Source: Nitrospiraceae bacterium
Lineage (GTDB): Bacteria > Nitrospirota > Thermodesulfovibrionia > Thermodesulfovibrionales > UBA9159
Reading direction: 5' to 3'
Assembly: GCA_003453735.1 (NCBI GenBank)
Contig: DMNE01000312.1
Location: 1 to 10,687 of the forward strand
DNA: 10,687 nucleotides
Shown here: positions 1 to 7,156 of the stretch, in pieces
How the letters are laid out: each line of letters opens with the position of its first letter
How positions within the stretch are numbered: position 1 is the stretch's first letter
The notes under the pieces: model-generated
What the model saw: only the letters and a program-made list of their open reading frames with translations
Database searches by the model: none
What the model was told of the DNA's origin: nothing
Position numbers and translations under genes: made by a program

Positions 1-316
1 GAGACGCCGCTGCTGCTCATCAAGCAAACTGTAAAATAAGATGCAATACAATTATCGCATCCACGGAGGTCGCTCTCAATAATTATCAAACGCTTCACCG
101 GTAATGATGGAACGCAGTGTACCCCTCGCTACGCCTCAAAACCGGAGGATAGGAGCTGAGGTAATTTCTCCCGATACTCGTAGCAAAGGTCATGGCGGAG
201 CCTCTCAAGGTTTTTTTCGGTTATCTGCAACAACCGGAAATAGATTCTCTCCCCTACCCGCCTTCGTCTTAAATCCTGTTAGGCGATGACTCGTCCCAGT
301 CGCATGATTGGCGGTT
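1..316. other. Non-coding left flank downstream of ppk1
   Basis: No gene here can be supported firmly. On the plus strand a frame open from the first base ends at a TAA at 37-39 (12 codons, ending IKQTVK); it could be the tail of a gene entering from the left. On the minus strand an ATG at 18-20 opens a frame (MSSSGV...) that leaves the window and sits just downstream of the promoter-like motif at 51-79; it has no clear Shine-Dalgarno. A 32-codon minus-strand frame at 95-193 has an AGAGG seven bases before its ATG but no recognisable product. A 5-bp inverted repeat (CGGTT/AACCG, about 217-236) has its T run on the side that would not terminate ppk1 transcription, so I call no terminator. Confidence 0.4.
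51..79 (-). promoter_or_regulatory. Candidate sigma70 promoter directed leftwards out of the window
   Basis: Read on the minus strand, TTGAGA (79-74) and GATAAT (56-51) are separated by exactly 17 bases. Each hexamer differs from the sigma70 consensus at one position. Transcription would start near position 44 and could serve a minus-strand gene whose ATG may lie at 18-20. No promoter assay or conservation supports it, so this is a sequence-match call only. Confidence 0.4.
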
Positions 317-2410
317 TCAGAGGGGATTTTTCATTAACCGGCTTTGCACATCCACACTCTTTCCTTTTTTGGAGGAGGAAACACGTTTGTAAGTGCCATC
401 GGGTTGCAAGATGCGCGCATGCGTGTTGTCTTTGAGATAAGTTTCAAGAACGTGGTCTCGCAGGTGGCGGATATGTTCCTTGCGTTCGACAGGAAATACC
501 ACCTCCACGCGACGGTTGAGATTGCGTTGCATCAGGTCCGCGCTTCCCAACAATATTTCCTCATTGCCATCATTGTGAAAATAAAAAATGCGGCTGTGCT
601 CCAGGTAGCGCCCAAGGACGCTGATGACTTGTATATTTTCGCTTATCCCCTCCAGTTTGGGGACCAAACAACAAATACCCCGCACCAATAAATCCACCTT
701 GACGCCCGCCTGGGATGCTGCGTACAGCATCTGGATCATGCGCTGGTCCACGATGTGGTTCACTTTAATGATGATGTGTCCTTTTTTGCCATTTTGGGCA
801 TGGGTAATTTCGCGTTGGATGAATTCTTCAAGCTTCTTGCGTAAGTTGACCGGCGCGATCAGCAGTTTTTGATAATCCTGTTTCGCAGAGTAGCCCGTAA
901 GGTAATTGAAGAGATCGGTTGCATCGGCCCCTATGGCTTCATCGCAGGTGAACATGCCTATATCTTCATAAACAAGCGATGTGACGGCGTTATAGTTGCC
1001 GGTCGCCAAGTGCATATAACGGCGGATGCCGTCACCTTCCCGGCGTACCACCATGATGATTTTGCTGTGGGTCTTCAACCCGACCAAGCCATAAACGACA
1101 TGCACGCCAGCCTGTTCAAGTGCGAGGGCCCAGCCTATATTACTTTCCTCATCAAAGCGGGCCTTCAATTCCACCAGGACCGCAACCTGTTTGCCACGCT
1201 CCGCAGCTTCCAGCAGGGCTTCGACAATGGGAGAATTCTGCGCAACGCGGTATAAGGTTTGTTTAATCGCCAGCACATTGGGGTCCCGTGCTGCCGCGAT
1301 CAGAAAGTCGATCACTGGGGAGAATGAATCGTAAGGGTGATGTAAGAGAATATTTTCCTCGTGGATTACTTCAAAAATATGGTCGGGCAGCGAAACGTTC
1401 CTGAATTGTTTTGGTATAGCCGGTTTATAAGGCGGAAATTTCAAGTCAAAGCGGTCCACGCTGCTGTAAATTTGATAGAGACTTGCCAAACCCAGGTGGC
1501 CCGTCGAAGCATAAATGTCAGCCGGGTTGGCTTCCAGATGCTCGATCAACAAATCACGGATTTGTTTGGGCATGGTTTCGTGGATTGCAACATATACCAC
1601 CGATCCAAATTTACGCTTTCGGACACTTTGCTGCATGGCTTCCAGCAAGTCGTCGGCTTCGAGTTCTTGAATTTCGAAGTCAGCATCTCGAACAATTCTG
1701 AAGGGATGCGCTTCTACGACTTCCATGCCAGGAAAGAGCAGTGCGAGATTGGCGATGATAATTTGTTCCAACCAGACAAAATAGTGATGATGGGGTACCG
1801 TCCCATCTTTGCGGGAACTGCCGGATGACCGTTTGACCGGCACAAGGCGTGGAAGGGTATTAGGGACTTTAATTCTGGCAAATTTTTCCACGCGCTTCTG
1901 GGAGTGGATAACGATGGCAAGGTTCAGGCTTAGGTTTGATATATGCGGGAAGGGGTGTCCGGGGTCGACCACAAGAGGTGTTAGAATCGGAAAGGCAACA
2001 TCGTGGAAAAATGTGTCAACCCGTTCACGCTGGGCATCATTCAATTCTCTGTAGTCGAGGATATGGATGCCGGCGATCTCCAGTTGAGACAGGAGTTTAC
2101 GTTGATAGCATTGCTGAGCCTCCCTAAAAAGCTCGAGGGCGCGTTTGCGGATAGCTGCAAATTGTTCACGTGGCGTCATTCCGTCTGGAGTGATTTCGTT
2201 GATGTTGGCTTCCACAAGCTTACGGATCCCGGAAACGCGCACCATAAAAAACTCGTCCATATTCGAACCGAATATGGAAAGGAATTTTACACGCTCAAGC
2301 AGCGGGTTCGTTTCATCCTGGGCTTCTTCCAACACACGGCGCTGGAATTCAAGCATACTTAGCTCTCGGTTGATATACGGGAACGCGTTGAGTTGTACGT
2401 TGGTATTCAT
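317..2410 (-). CDS. ppk: Polyphosphate kinase 1
   Basis: PPK1 reversibly polymerises the gamma-phosphate of ATP into long-chain inorganic polyphosphate through an autophosphorylated histidine, at the membrane or in the cytosol. The 697-residue product has the usual family length. The N-terminal domain opens with INREL (13-17) and GSNMDEFF (48-55). The phospholipase-D-like catalytic half carries THSK (447-450) with the phospho-acceptor H448, and LEHSR (603-607) with the second histidine H605. These two are 157 residues apart, as are H435 and H592 of the E. coli enzyme. The arginine-rich SADLMQRNLNRR (623-634) is also typical. I chose the ATG at 2410: an upstream in-frame start at 2449 would overlap sixA and add a 13-residue tail unlike the family. 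Only 10 bp separate it from the sixA stop and no good Shine-Dalgarno is visible, so translation is probably coupled. Confidence 0.97.
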   Translation of the reverse strand: MNTNVQLNAFPYINRELSMLEFQRRVLEEAQDETNPLLERVKFLSIFGSNMDEFFMVRVSGIRKLVEANINEITPDGMTPREQFAAIRKRALELFREAQQCYQRKLLSQLEIAGIHILDYRELNDAQRERVDTFFHDVAFPILTPLVVDPGHPFPHISNLSLNLAIVIHSQKRVEKFARIKVPNTLPRLVPVKRSSGSSRKDGTVPHHHYFVWLEQIIIANLALLFPGMEVVEAHPFRIVRDADFEIQELEADDLLEAMQQSVRKRKFGSVVYVAIHETMPKQIRDLLIEHLEANPADIYASTGHLGLASLYQIYSSVDRFDLKFPPYKPAIPKQFRNVSLPDHIFEVIHEENILLHHPYDSFSPVIDFLIAAARDPNVLAIKQTLYRVAQNSPIVEALLEAAERGKQVAVLVELKARFDEESNIGWALALEQAGVHVVYGLVGLKTHSKIIMVVRREGDGIRRYMHLATGNYNAVTSLVYEDIGMFTCDEAIGADATDLFNYLTGYSAKQDYQKLLIAPVNLRKKLEEFIQREITHAQNGKKGHIIIKVNHIVDQRMIQMLYAASQAGVKVDLLVRGICCLVPKLEGISENIQVISVLGRYLEHSRIFYFHNDGNEEILLGSADLMQRNLNRRVEVVFPVERKEHIRHLRDHVLETYLKDNTHARILQPDGTYKRVSSSKKGKSVDVQSRLMKNPL

Positions 2411-2420
2411 TGGGCGATAG

Positions 2421-2918
2421 CTAATGGGCCAACATGGCAGGAGCAGCAAGCCATTCCAGAGTAGCGCACCGATCGTAGATAAGTTTGTCTATAGATAGGC
2501 GGCACAATCCACCTTTCTTAACGACGATAGACAGGGAATGGTCGCCAGCCACGAGAACAGAAATCAGGCCGCTGAGATAAGGTTCGTGTCCCACGAGCAT
2601 CAAGTTATCCACTTTGTATTTTTTGTTGATTTCGGTGATCAATCCCTTTGGAAGCCCAGTGGGAGTCAGAGTTTCGGTGAGAACGAGTTGTTTCTTTTTG
2701 AGGCCTAAGGCTTTGGCAACAATCCCGGCTGTCTCAAGCGCACGCGCATAGGGACTGGACAGGATCAAATCTATTCCGAAACCCAATTTTTTCAGGTTCT
2801 CAGCGATGTTCTCCATTTTCATCTGCCCCTGTTTTGAGAGTGGCCGCAGACTGTCATTGGGATACCTAGCCTCATCCCGTTCCTCGGCAATGGCATGACG
2901 CAAGATATATAGTTTCAT
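2421..2918 (-). CDS. sixA: Phosphohistidine phosphatase SixA
   Basis: SixA is a small cytoplasmic member of the histidine phosphatase (phosphoglycerate-mutase-like) superfamily that removes phosphate from phosphohistidine; in E. coli it acts on phosphotransfer proteins (ArcB HPt domain, nitrogen PTS). The 165 residues match family length. The catalytic motif LRHA is at 6-9 with R7 and the nucleophile H8; SSPYARALETA (54-64) supplies a second arginine (R59), and VGHEP (109-113) the second active-site histidine H111. GAGG lies six bases before the ATG, whose last bases overlap a TGA in another frame. It lies between ppx and ppk1 in one operon. I infer, without proof, that its substrate could include the PPK1 phosphohistidine or another protein linked to phosphate metabolism. 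Confidence 0.92.
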   Translation of the reverse strand: MKLYILRHAIAEERDEARYPNDSLRPLSKQGQMKMENIAENLKKLGFGIDLILSSPYARALETAGIVAKALGLKKKQLVLTETLTPTGLPKGLITEINKKYKVDNLMLVGHEPYLSGLISVLVAGDHSLSIVVKKGGLCRLSIDKLIYDRCATLEWLAAPAMLAH

Positions 2919-3077
2919 GACACCTCAACGAGCGGCAGGTTGCCACACGCAAATTCTGCGGGGCTTCTTCGCTGGGTTCCTTCCCGCACCATATTAGTTC
3001 GCTGCGGTAATTCCGCCAACGGCTTTCCAGCCGTGTAACCCTGCAGGCTGGCCGTCGTATTTAAGATCTCCTTATGA
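2919..3077 (-). repeat. Hairpin-rich spacer between ppx and sixA
   Basis: This 159-bp gap inside an otherwise tight operon holds several perfect short inverted repeats: GGCA/TGCC (2934-2937 with 2941-2944), GCGG/CCGC (3004-3007 with 3013-3016), ACGGCT/AGCCGT with a TTCC loop (3019-3024 with 3029-3034), and CCAGCC/GGCTGG (3027-3032 with 3046-3051). The last two share bases and cannot form together. A minus-strand frame starting at a TTG (3115, inside ppx) stays open for 66 codons across the gap and stops at 2915, overlapping the sixA ATG by 4 bp. Its composition suggests no known family. The structures could be REP-like elements, an mRNA processing site, or the relic of a small gene. Confidence 0.45.
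3068..3073 (-). promoter_or_regulatory. Strong Shine-Dalgarno without a canonical start codon
   Basis: On the minus strand AAGGAG follows the ppx stop codon by four bases. At the normal spacing the next triplets are ATA and ACG; no ATG, GTG or TTG occurs in the following 30 bases. The first in-frame ATG of the 66-codon frame across the gap is near 2992. This may mark a small gene that has lost its start codon, or be chance. Confidence 0.35.
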
Positions 3078-4619
3078 TCATTCTTTTTGCGCCCGAATTT
3101 CAAGAGAGATGCCAAACACCTCTTTGAAAAGCGACCGCCGTTTCATCAGCGCCCATTCCTCGAACATCAGGTCGCCGTTTCCCTGTAAGTGCAGAATCCA
3201 ACCCTTCTTCGCTTTTTCAATGGTCACCCCTTTCACCCGCCCCGTATGGGTAACATCCATCCCATCGGCCAAGCGCATCAATGCCGAAAGCTTGGTTACC
3301 AGCAGGCGATCTTCTTGAGACAGTTCTCTGAAGTTTTCATCATCGACTGAGGGGAACGCTTTTCGATGGTACCGAACAAGATTAGCAACGATTTTTTGCT
3401 GGCTCGTAGTCAAACCGATCAGGCGGTTGGCAGTAAGCAAATAGTGGCCGTGCTTGTGGTGGTCAATCGTATTGATGAAATGGCCGATATCGTGCAGCAG
3501 GGAAGCGACTTCCAGCAGGAGCAGGACTTCTTCGTCCAACTTGTGCAGTTCTTTCGTTTGGCGGAACAAACTCGCAGCAAGCCGGCACACAAGGCTTGCA
3601 TGCTCACCATCGAACTGGTATTTGGTTCCCAGCCGCATCGCCGACTCCCAGACCTGTTCCCGGCGCGGAGGATGCGGAACCTGGGAGAGTTCCTCGGCCA
3701 AGTCAAGCAGAACGCCGTCTTTCAATCCCACATGAGGAATCGTGACTTCTTTGACTCCTGTTTGCTTAGCGATCATGTGCATCATGATGGTAGCAGGCAA
3801 AATCACATCGGCGCGGTCGGGTCTCAGTTTGAGTTTACCGATGCGGTCACTGTAACTCATTTGCTCCAGCCGCTCGATCAATTTTTGGAGTTCATCTACG
3901 GTGATGACCTTGTCGCTCGAACCTTTGAAGAGTCTCTGGCGCAGCTTGCCCATCTCTTCCACATTGCCGCCTGTACCGATGCATAAGTCAACCGGTTCGC
4001 GGCCGATCGCCTGCTCGATCCGTCGTCGGTTAGTTTCGGCATATTCATGGATGTGCAGGTTGAAGGCCGAGTTTGTCTCATTTGAGATGGGTTGGAGGTT
4101 GCCTTTGGTCTTTAGTTTATTCAGCAAGCGCACCGTCCCCATGTTATAACTGTTTGTGTAAACGATATTGCGTCCTTTAGTAACAGTCACTTCCACACTG
4201 CCGCCGCCGATGTCAACCAGCACGGCACGCTTATTCTGAAGTTCTACCACATCGGCGATTGCCAGCGCAATCAGGCGGGCCTCATCGTCTCCGCTGATTA
4301 CTTCGATCCGAATGTTGCTGCTGCTGCCTATGCGGTTGACCAGGATATCGCCATTGGCGGCTTCGCGCATGGCGCTCGTAGCGATGGCGCGTAAGTGCGT
4401 CACCCCGAACGCGTCAGCGATGCTCCGAAAACGGTTGAAGGCATCAACCGCGGCCTGGATGGTTTCCTCATGGATAAATCCGTCGGCAAACACATCCTGA
4501 CCCAACCGCACCGGGATACGAATGTTTTCTACATGCTCAACTTTCCAATCAGCATCCACACGCCCCACAATCATCCTAATGGCATTGGAGCCAACGTCAA
4601 CAGCAGCTATATTTTGCAT
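3078..4619 (-). CDS. ppx: Ppx/GppA phosphatase with C-terminal HD domain
   Basis: Enzymes of this family remove terminal phosphates from polyphosphate (Ppx) or hydrolyse pppGpp (GppA); sequence alone does not separate the two, but the operon with ppk1 favours exopolyphosphatase. The 513 residues begin with the ASKHA-fold phosphate-1 motif DVGSNAIRM (8-16). ATSAMREA (80-87) and ISGDDEARL (108-116), containing the probable catalytic E113, follow. DIGGGSVE (136-143) and GTGGNVEEM (215-223) are nucleotide or phosphate loops. The C-terminal third is an HD-type domain with LLHDIGH (374-380, H376-D377), a histidine-rich stretch at 386-392 and LADGMD (450-455). This long form with an HD domain resembles E. 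coli Ppx. No strong Shine-Dalgarno precedes the ATG, but the start places the DVGSN motif at the usual distance. It is first in the operon ppx-sixA-ppk. Confidence 0.93.
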   Translation of the reverse strand: MQNIAAVDVGSNAIRMIVGRVDADWKVEHVENIRIPVRLGQDVFADGFIHEETIQAAVDAFNRFRSIADAFGVTHLRAIATSAMREAANGDILVNRIGSSSNIRIEVISGDDEARLIALAIADVVELQNKRAVLVDIGGGSVEVTVTKGRNIVYTNSYNMGTVRLLNKLKTKGNLQPISNETNSAFNLHIHEYAETNRRRIEQAIGREPVDLCIGTGGNVEEMGKLRQRLFKGSSDKVITVDELQKLIERLEQMSYSDRIGKLKLRPDRADVILPATIMMHMIAKQTGVKEVTIPHVGLKDGVLLDLAEELSQVPHPPRREQVWESAMRLGTKYQFDGEHASLVCRLAASLFRQTKELHKLDEEVLLLLEVASLLHDIGHFINTIDHHKHGHYLLTANRLIGLTTSQQKIVANLVRYHRKAFPSVDDENFRELSQEDRLLVTKLSALMRLADGMDVTHTGRVKGVTIEKAKKGWILHLQGNGDLMFEEWALMKRRSLFKEVFGISLEIRAQKE

Positions 4620-5018
4620 ATATGAAGTCAGCCTTGTCCAAGATAGATTTTTGAAAAAACCCTCGATCCGGATAATATAGTTGTAGCCAGCAAAAATAAA
4701 GCTCAGATCGGAGGACTGAATAAATAAGTTTACCAGTATTTTCAGCCAAAATCTATCGCTTTTTTGCGCGAATAGAGTTTGAAAAGACAGTGGAAAAAAC
4801 GAAAGCAGATAATAAGGCAGAAGGATTCACCTGTTGGGGACAGTTTGTGTCAATGGGAGAGCAGAAAAAACTGGGGGCTAAGCGGTAGCCGCCTCGTGAT
4901 GCCTGCACGGCCGGGCGTATGCATCGTAGAGTTTCGTACCATTCGTCATGCAGAACTTGGTGCGGTTCGGAAGCAGTTGGTGGTTCAGCCTCGGGTTTTT
5001 CCTGCTCTCTGAAAAGGC

Positions 5019-5083
5019 TAAGACCTAATTTCACTAACACCATTTTGCCTTGAAAAAATGGTTTTTCATGTGTTATGGTCTTA
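5019..5083. repeat. Nested palindrome upstream of the secreted-protein gene
   Basis: The outer arms TAAGACC (5019-5025) and GGTCTTA (5077-5083) are perfect inverted repeats. Inside them ACCATTTT (5039-5046) and AAAATGGT (5055-5062) form an 8-bp perfect stem with an 8-base loop, followed by a run of T residues. AACAC (5036-5040) and GTGTT (5070-5074) add a third, alternative pair. The right outer arm overlaps the candidate -10 box at 5074-5079, so the structure could be an operator or an RNA attenuator. No known regulator site was recognised. Confidence 0.45.
5050..5079 (+). promoter_or_regulatory. Candidate extended -10 promoter for the secreted-protein gene
   Basis: TTGAAA (5050-5055) resembles a -35 box with one mismatch. 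Eighteen bases further lies TATGGT (5074-5079, four of six consensus positions), preceded by TG at 5071-5072 as in extended -10 promoters. Transcription would begin near 5086, giving a leader of about 50 bases. It lies within the nested palindrome, which would suit repression or attenuation. Moderate match only. Confidence 0.35.
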
Positions 5084-5085
5084 CG

Positions 5086-5145
5086 ATGCTTGAAAAAGTG
5101 ATTTCCTATCAGCCAGTCCAGCTTATCGATCTGGTATGGCAATGA
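5086..5145 (+). CDS. Possible short upstream ORF coupled to the secreted-protein gene
   Basis: An ATG at 5086 opens a 19-codon frame (MLEKVISYQP..., ending LVWQ) whose TGA at 5143-5145 overlaps by 4 bp the internal ATG at 5142 of the next gene. The ATG falls where transcription from the candidate promoter at 5050-5079 would start. Such a small frame could act as a leader peptide delivering ribosomes to the next start, which otherwise lacks a Shine-Dalgarno. There is no homology evidence, and chance is a real alternative. Confidence 0.2.
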   Translation: MLEKVISYQPVQLIDLVWQ

Positions 5146-6086
5146 AACAACGGGCATTACATTTTCTGTTTGTCTTACTCCTATGCCTCTGTTTGTCCCC
5201 TCATACCGCAATTGGTACTGAATTGAAAGATGCCTCGAGCTTCTTGATCGAAAAGATTCCACAGAGGCCATACATGGCGATGACGGGATCAGCATTTGCC
5301 CGGTACGTGTCCGGGATGGACAGAGCCGGGCGAGAGCACGCCATCGTTGATGAGCTGCTCAAAGGAAATATTCCTGATTTCCTTAGAAAATTGAAACCGG
5401 TTCGGTTTATCCAAAGATTCGCTGACGGTAAAACGACGACAGCGACCATCTTCGCGATGCCCGACTATCTGGCGATCGGTTCTGATCAAGACTACCTACT
5501 CATACCGATGAACCTTTATTCAGCTATTGAAATAGCGGTAAAATTCGGGTTCATCCTGCCGACGAGAAAGATAGTTGACGCCATTTTCAAGCAATCCGAC
5601 GGGCACTTTCCACCAGAGCCGATGCAGGCAGGTCCCCAAATGACATCTACTGAATACTATTTGAGACATAATCAAACAATCGAGGAACAACGCCTGACTA
5701 TGGGGTTTTCGCTGGGTGAGTTGGTTTCCGGTCACAAAAAAGATGTTGTGCTGACGAACCGGTTGGCTCGAACGATCGGGAAAATCGCGATCTATGGCTG
5801 GCATCGTCTCTCGGGTGTTCCCATTCAGCCGCTCAGCACGGTTCATAATGCAACTTATGCGGATTACAGCCATGGGATACGGCTCGTGAGCGATACCGTC
5901 CTAATCGACAATAAACCGCAATCGATTTATGATGTTTTGAAGGATCCCAAGCTGTCGAGTCTGCTGAGCGATGAGGGTATAATAGGAATAATGGGGAATA
6001 TTCGACAGTTCCTGCCCGTCAATCCTAGAGAGCAGGACGGACCGAGAACAATCCTTAGTGATTTGAAGGGAAGCTCTTCACCCTGA
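5136..6086 (+). CDS. Conserved-looking secreted protein of unknown function
   Basis: The 316-residue product starts with a basic tip, a hydrophobic core of leucines and phenylalanines (about 8-21) and a likely signal-peptidase site after AIG near residue 28, so it should be exported. No transmembrane segment follows. The mature part contains compact motifs that look conserved rather than random: PDYLAIG near 109-115, LPTRKIVDAIF near 141-151, GHKKDVVLTNRLA near 199-211, IYGWHRL near 218-224 and YADYSHGIRLV near 242-252. I have the impression of having seen this pattern in unannotated bacterial proteins but cannot name a family; the clustered H, D, K and Y residues would fit a hydrolase. It stands alone on the plus strand and converges with the SUMF1-like gene, 47 bp between stops and no terminator hairpin visible. 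The start could be 5136 or 5142; neither has a Shine-Dalgarno. Confidence 0.8.
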   Translation: MAMKQRALHFLFVLLLCLCLSPHTAIGTELKDASSFLIEKIPQRPYMAMTGSAFARYVSGMDRAGREHAIVDELLKGNIPDFLRKLKPVRFIQRFADGKTTTATIFAMPDYLAIGSDQDYLLIPMNLYSAIEIAVKFGFILPTRKIVDAIFKQSDGHFPPEPMQAGPQMTSTEYYLRHNQTIEEQRLTMGFSLGELVSGHKKDVVLTNRLARTIGKIAIYGWHRLSGVPIQPLSTVHNATYADYSHGIRLVSDTVLIDNKPQSIYDVLKDPKLSSLLSDEGIIGIMGNIRQFLPVNPREQDGPRTILSDLKGSSSP

Positions 6087-6133
6087 AAGGCATCATTACC
6101 TCTTTTGGTACGATTTTGACCCCCTGCACTTTT

Positions 6134-7156
6134 CTACTCTTGTTTTATGGTCTTACAGCAGCGAAACCCGAGGTGATAGTTCTCATGGCTGTGTGTATCC
6201 ATCACCTTAGTTCCATGCCAGAACGGCGCCCGCCATCTGCACCAGTCAGGATGGGCGTAGTAGGTGTCGAAAACGAACCAACTGCCCTTCATCTCTGTAT
6301 AACCGAGTTCCGTGCTGCCCCGACTCGCCATCTGGCTCTCATTGAGAGGCAGGTTCATATGTTCAGCAGCGTTTCCCTCGAGATCATAAACTCCTAACTT
6401 GCTGACGCACCCAGGAAAGCTCCCCGAGGGAAACGTGTTTGACCCGCAGCCGGTCCAGCTTCCTCCATTGCACCCGGGGGTTTTATGGCTTGAAGTGGCA
6501 CAAATTCCTTTCTCATAATGGTCACCATAGGCCCAAACTTTGTGGGTGCCGTACTCTCGGTTATGGGCTGCCCGCATCCTTGCGATCGCGACGTTGGAAC
6601 TGACGCCTTTCGCGAGATCGAAGCGATAATCGGGCGGCAGGAGAGCGCCAGCACAAGCACCTTCCCATTCATGGGCGTCACAAATTCGCTTTCCCATGGC
6701 TTCGCATATGAGGGCAGCTTCGCGTGCGCGCACCCAGACCACCGGGTATACACAGGGGATATCGGGGAATTCGAACTGATCGATACACGCCTTTGCGTTT
6801 TCCGCTTTTTCCGTGGACGGATCATACAGTGGCGCCATATACTTTGCCCCGCAGATCTTCTCGAATGTGGCGTTATCGTATTTGACCGCCAATCGGTCGA
6901 GTTTTTCCTGACACTCCTGAGGAGTCATTGGATGTTCCGTTATTGCTGGGTCTCCTTGACCGGCGTAACCGGACGAGCGGAATATCGCCCGAATAGACTC
7001 AATCTGCTCATCGGACAGGCCGTCCACCTGTTGAAGCTGTTTAAACAGGACTTCGTTTCTTTCTTTGAGAGACTCGGCGGTGGCCGGGGGTTGAATGACG
7101 AGGCCCAGACATACAAAGAATAGAATGCTCACTAAAAACACTCGATACGTTTTCAT
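6134..7156 (-). CDS. Exported SUMF1/formylglycine-generating-enzyme-like protein
   Basis: The 340 residues have a signal peptide with probable cleavage after ATA (residue 27), a helical, charged linker (28-100), then an FGE-sulfatase (SUMF1) fold. Fold markers are CIDQFEFP (124-131), the PVVWVRAREA segment (138-147), GKRICDAHEWEGAC (155-168), GVYDLEGNAAEH (255-266), GSW (291-293) and the C-terminal HLGFRC (328-333). True formylglycine generators bind copper with two cysteines in a GSFLC...YC segment; here the first position reads V295, while C306 in WCRWRAP could be the second. It is therefore unlikely to be a standard sulfatase activator and may be a binding domain or another SUMF1-type enzyme. 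About a dozen other cysteines suggest disulfides outside the cytoplasm. AAAGGAG lies five bases before the ATG, which overlaps the upstream stop by 4 bp. It is the last gene of the operon. Confidence 0.85.
   Translation of the reverse strand: MKTYRVFLVSILFFVCLGLVIQPPATAESLKERNEVLFKQLQQVDGLSDEQIESIRAIFRSSGYAGQGDPAITEHPMTPQECQEKLDRLAVKYDNATFEKICGAKYMAPLYDPSTEKAENAKACIDQFEFPDIPCVYPVVWVRAREAALICEAMGKRICDAHEWEGACAGALLPPDYRFDLAKGVSSNVAIARMRAAHNREYGTHKVWAYGDHYEKGICATSSHKTPGCNGGSWTGCGSNTFPSGSFPGCVSKLGVYDLEGNAAEHMNLPLNESQMASRGSTELGYTEMKGSWFVFDTYYAHPDWCRWRAPFWHGTKVMDTHSHENYHLGFRCCKTIKQE

Larger units (their letters stand above)
4620..5135. other. Divergent intergenic region between ppx and the secreted-protein gene
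   Basis: This 516-bp stretch separates the minus-strand polyphosphate operon from a plus-strand gene. Next to ppx, TATATTATC on the minus strand (4679-4671) could be a -10 box giving a leader of about 45 bases, but no convincing -35 accompanies it. The part from about 4763 to 5015 has no supported gene; it contains a perfect GCGG/CCGC hairpin near 4882-4892 and short open frames on both strands with no recognisable product. From 5019 on it holds a nested palindrome and a candidate promoter, listed separately. Confidence 0.5.

Noticed and set aside
95..193. A 32-codon minus-strand frame with AGAGG before its ATG
   Set aside because: Too short and featureless to support as a gene without conservation data.
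4779..5012. Possible relic of a REP-associated (Y1-type) transposase, from a GGGGACAG motif near 4837 and a residue run SRLVMPARPG
   Set aside because: The resemblance to the start of such transposases is only a few residues and is not followed by the HUH motif or the rest of the protein. No flanking repeats define an element.
4753..5295. A 180-codon open frame on the minus strand spanning the divergent intergenic region
   Set aside because: It overlaps the signal-peptide region of the plus-strand secreted-protein gene and crosses its palindrome and promoter. Its product has no recognisable motif and a low-complexity start. An intergenic shadow frame is more likely.
6087..6133. Bidirectional terminator between the convergent genes
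   Set aside because: No inverted repeat longer than about 4-5 bp followed by a T run is present on either strand.
6145..6156. A 12-base repeat TTATGGTCTTAC shared with 5073-5084, flanking the secreted-protein gene
   Set aside because: The second copy is the ordinary coding end of the SUMF1-like gene (codons for K, T, I), similarity stops at the 12 bases, and nothing else suggests an attachment site or mobile element. Chance is sufficient.
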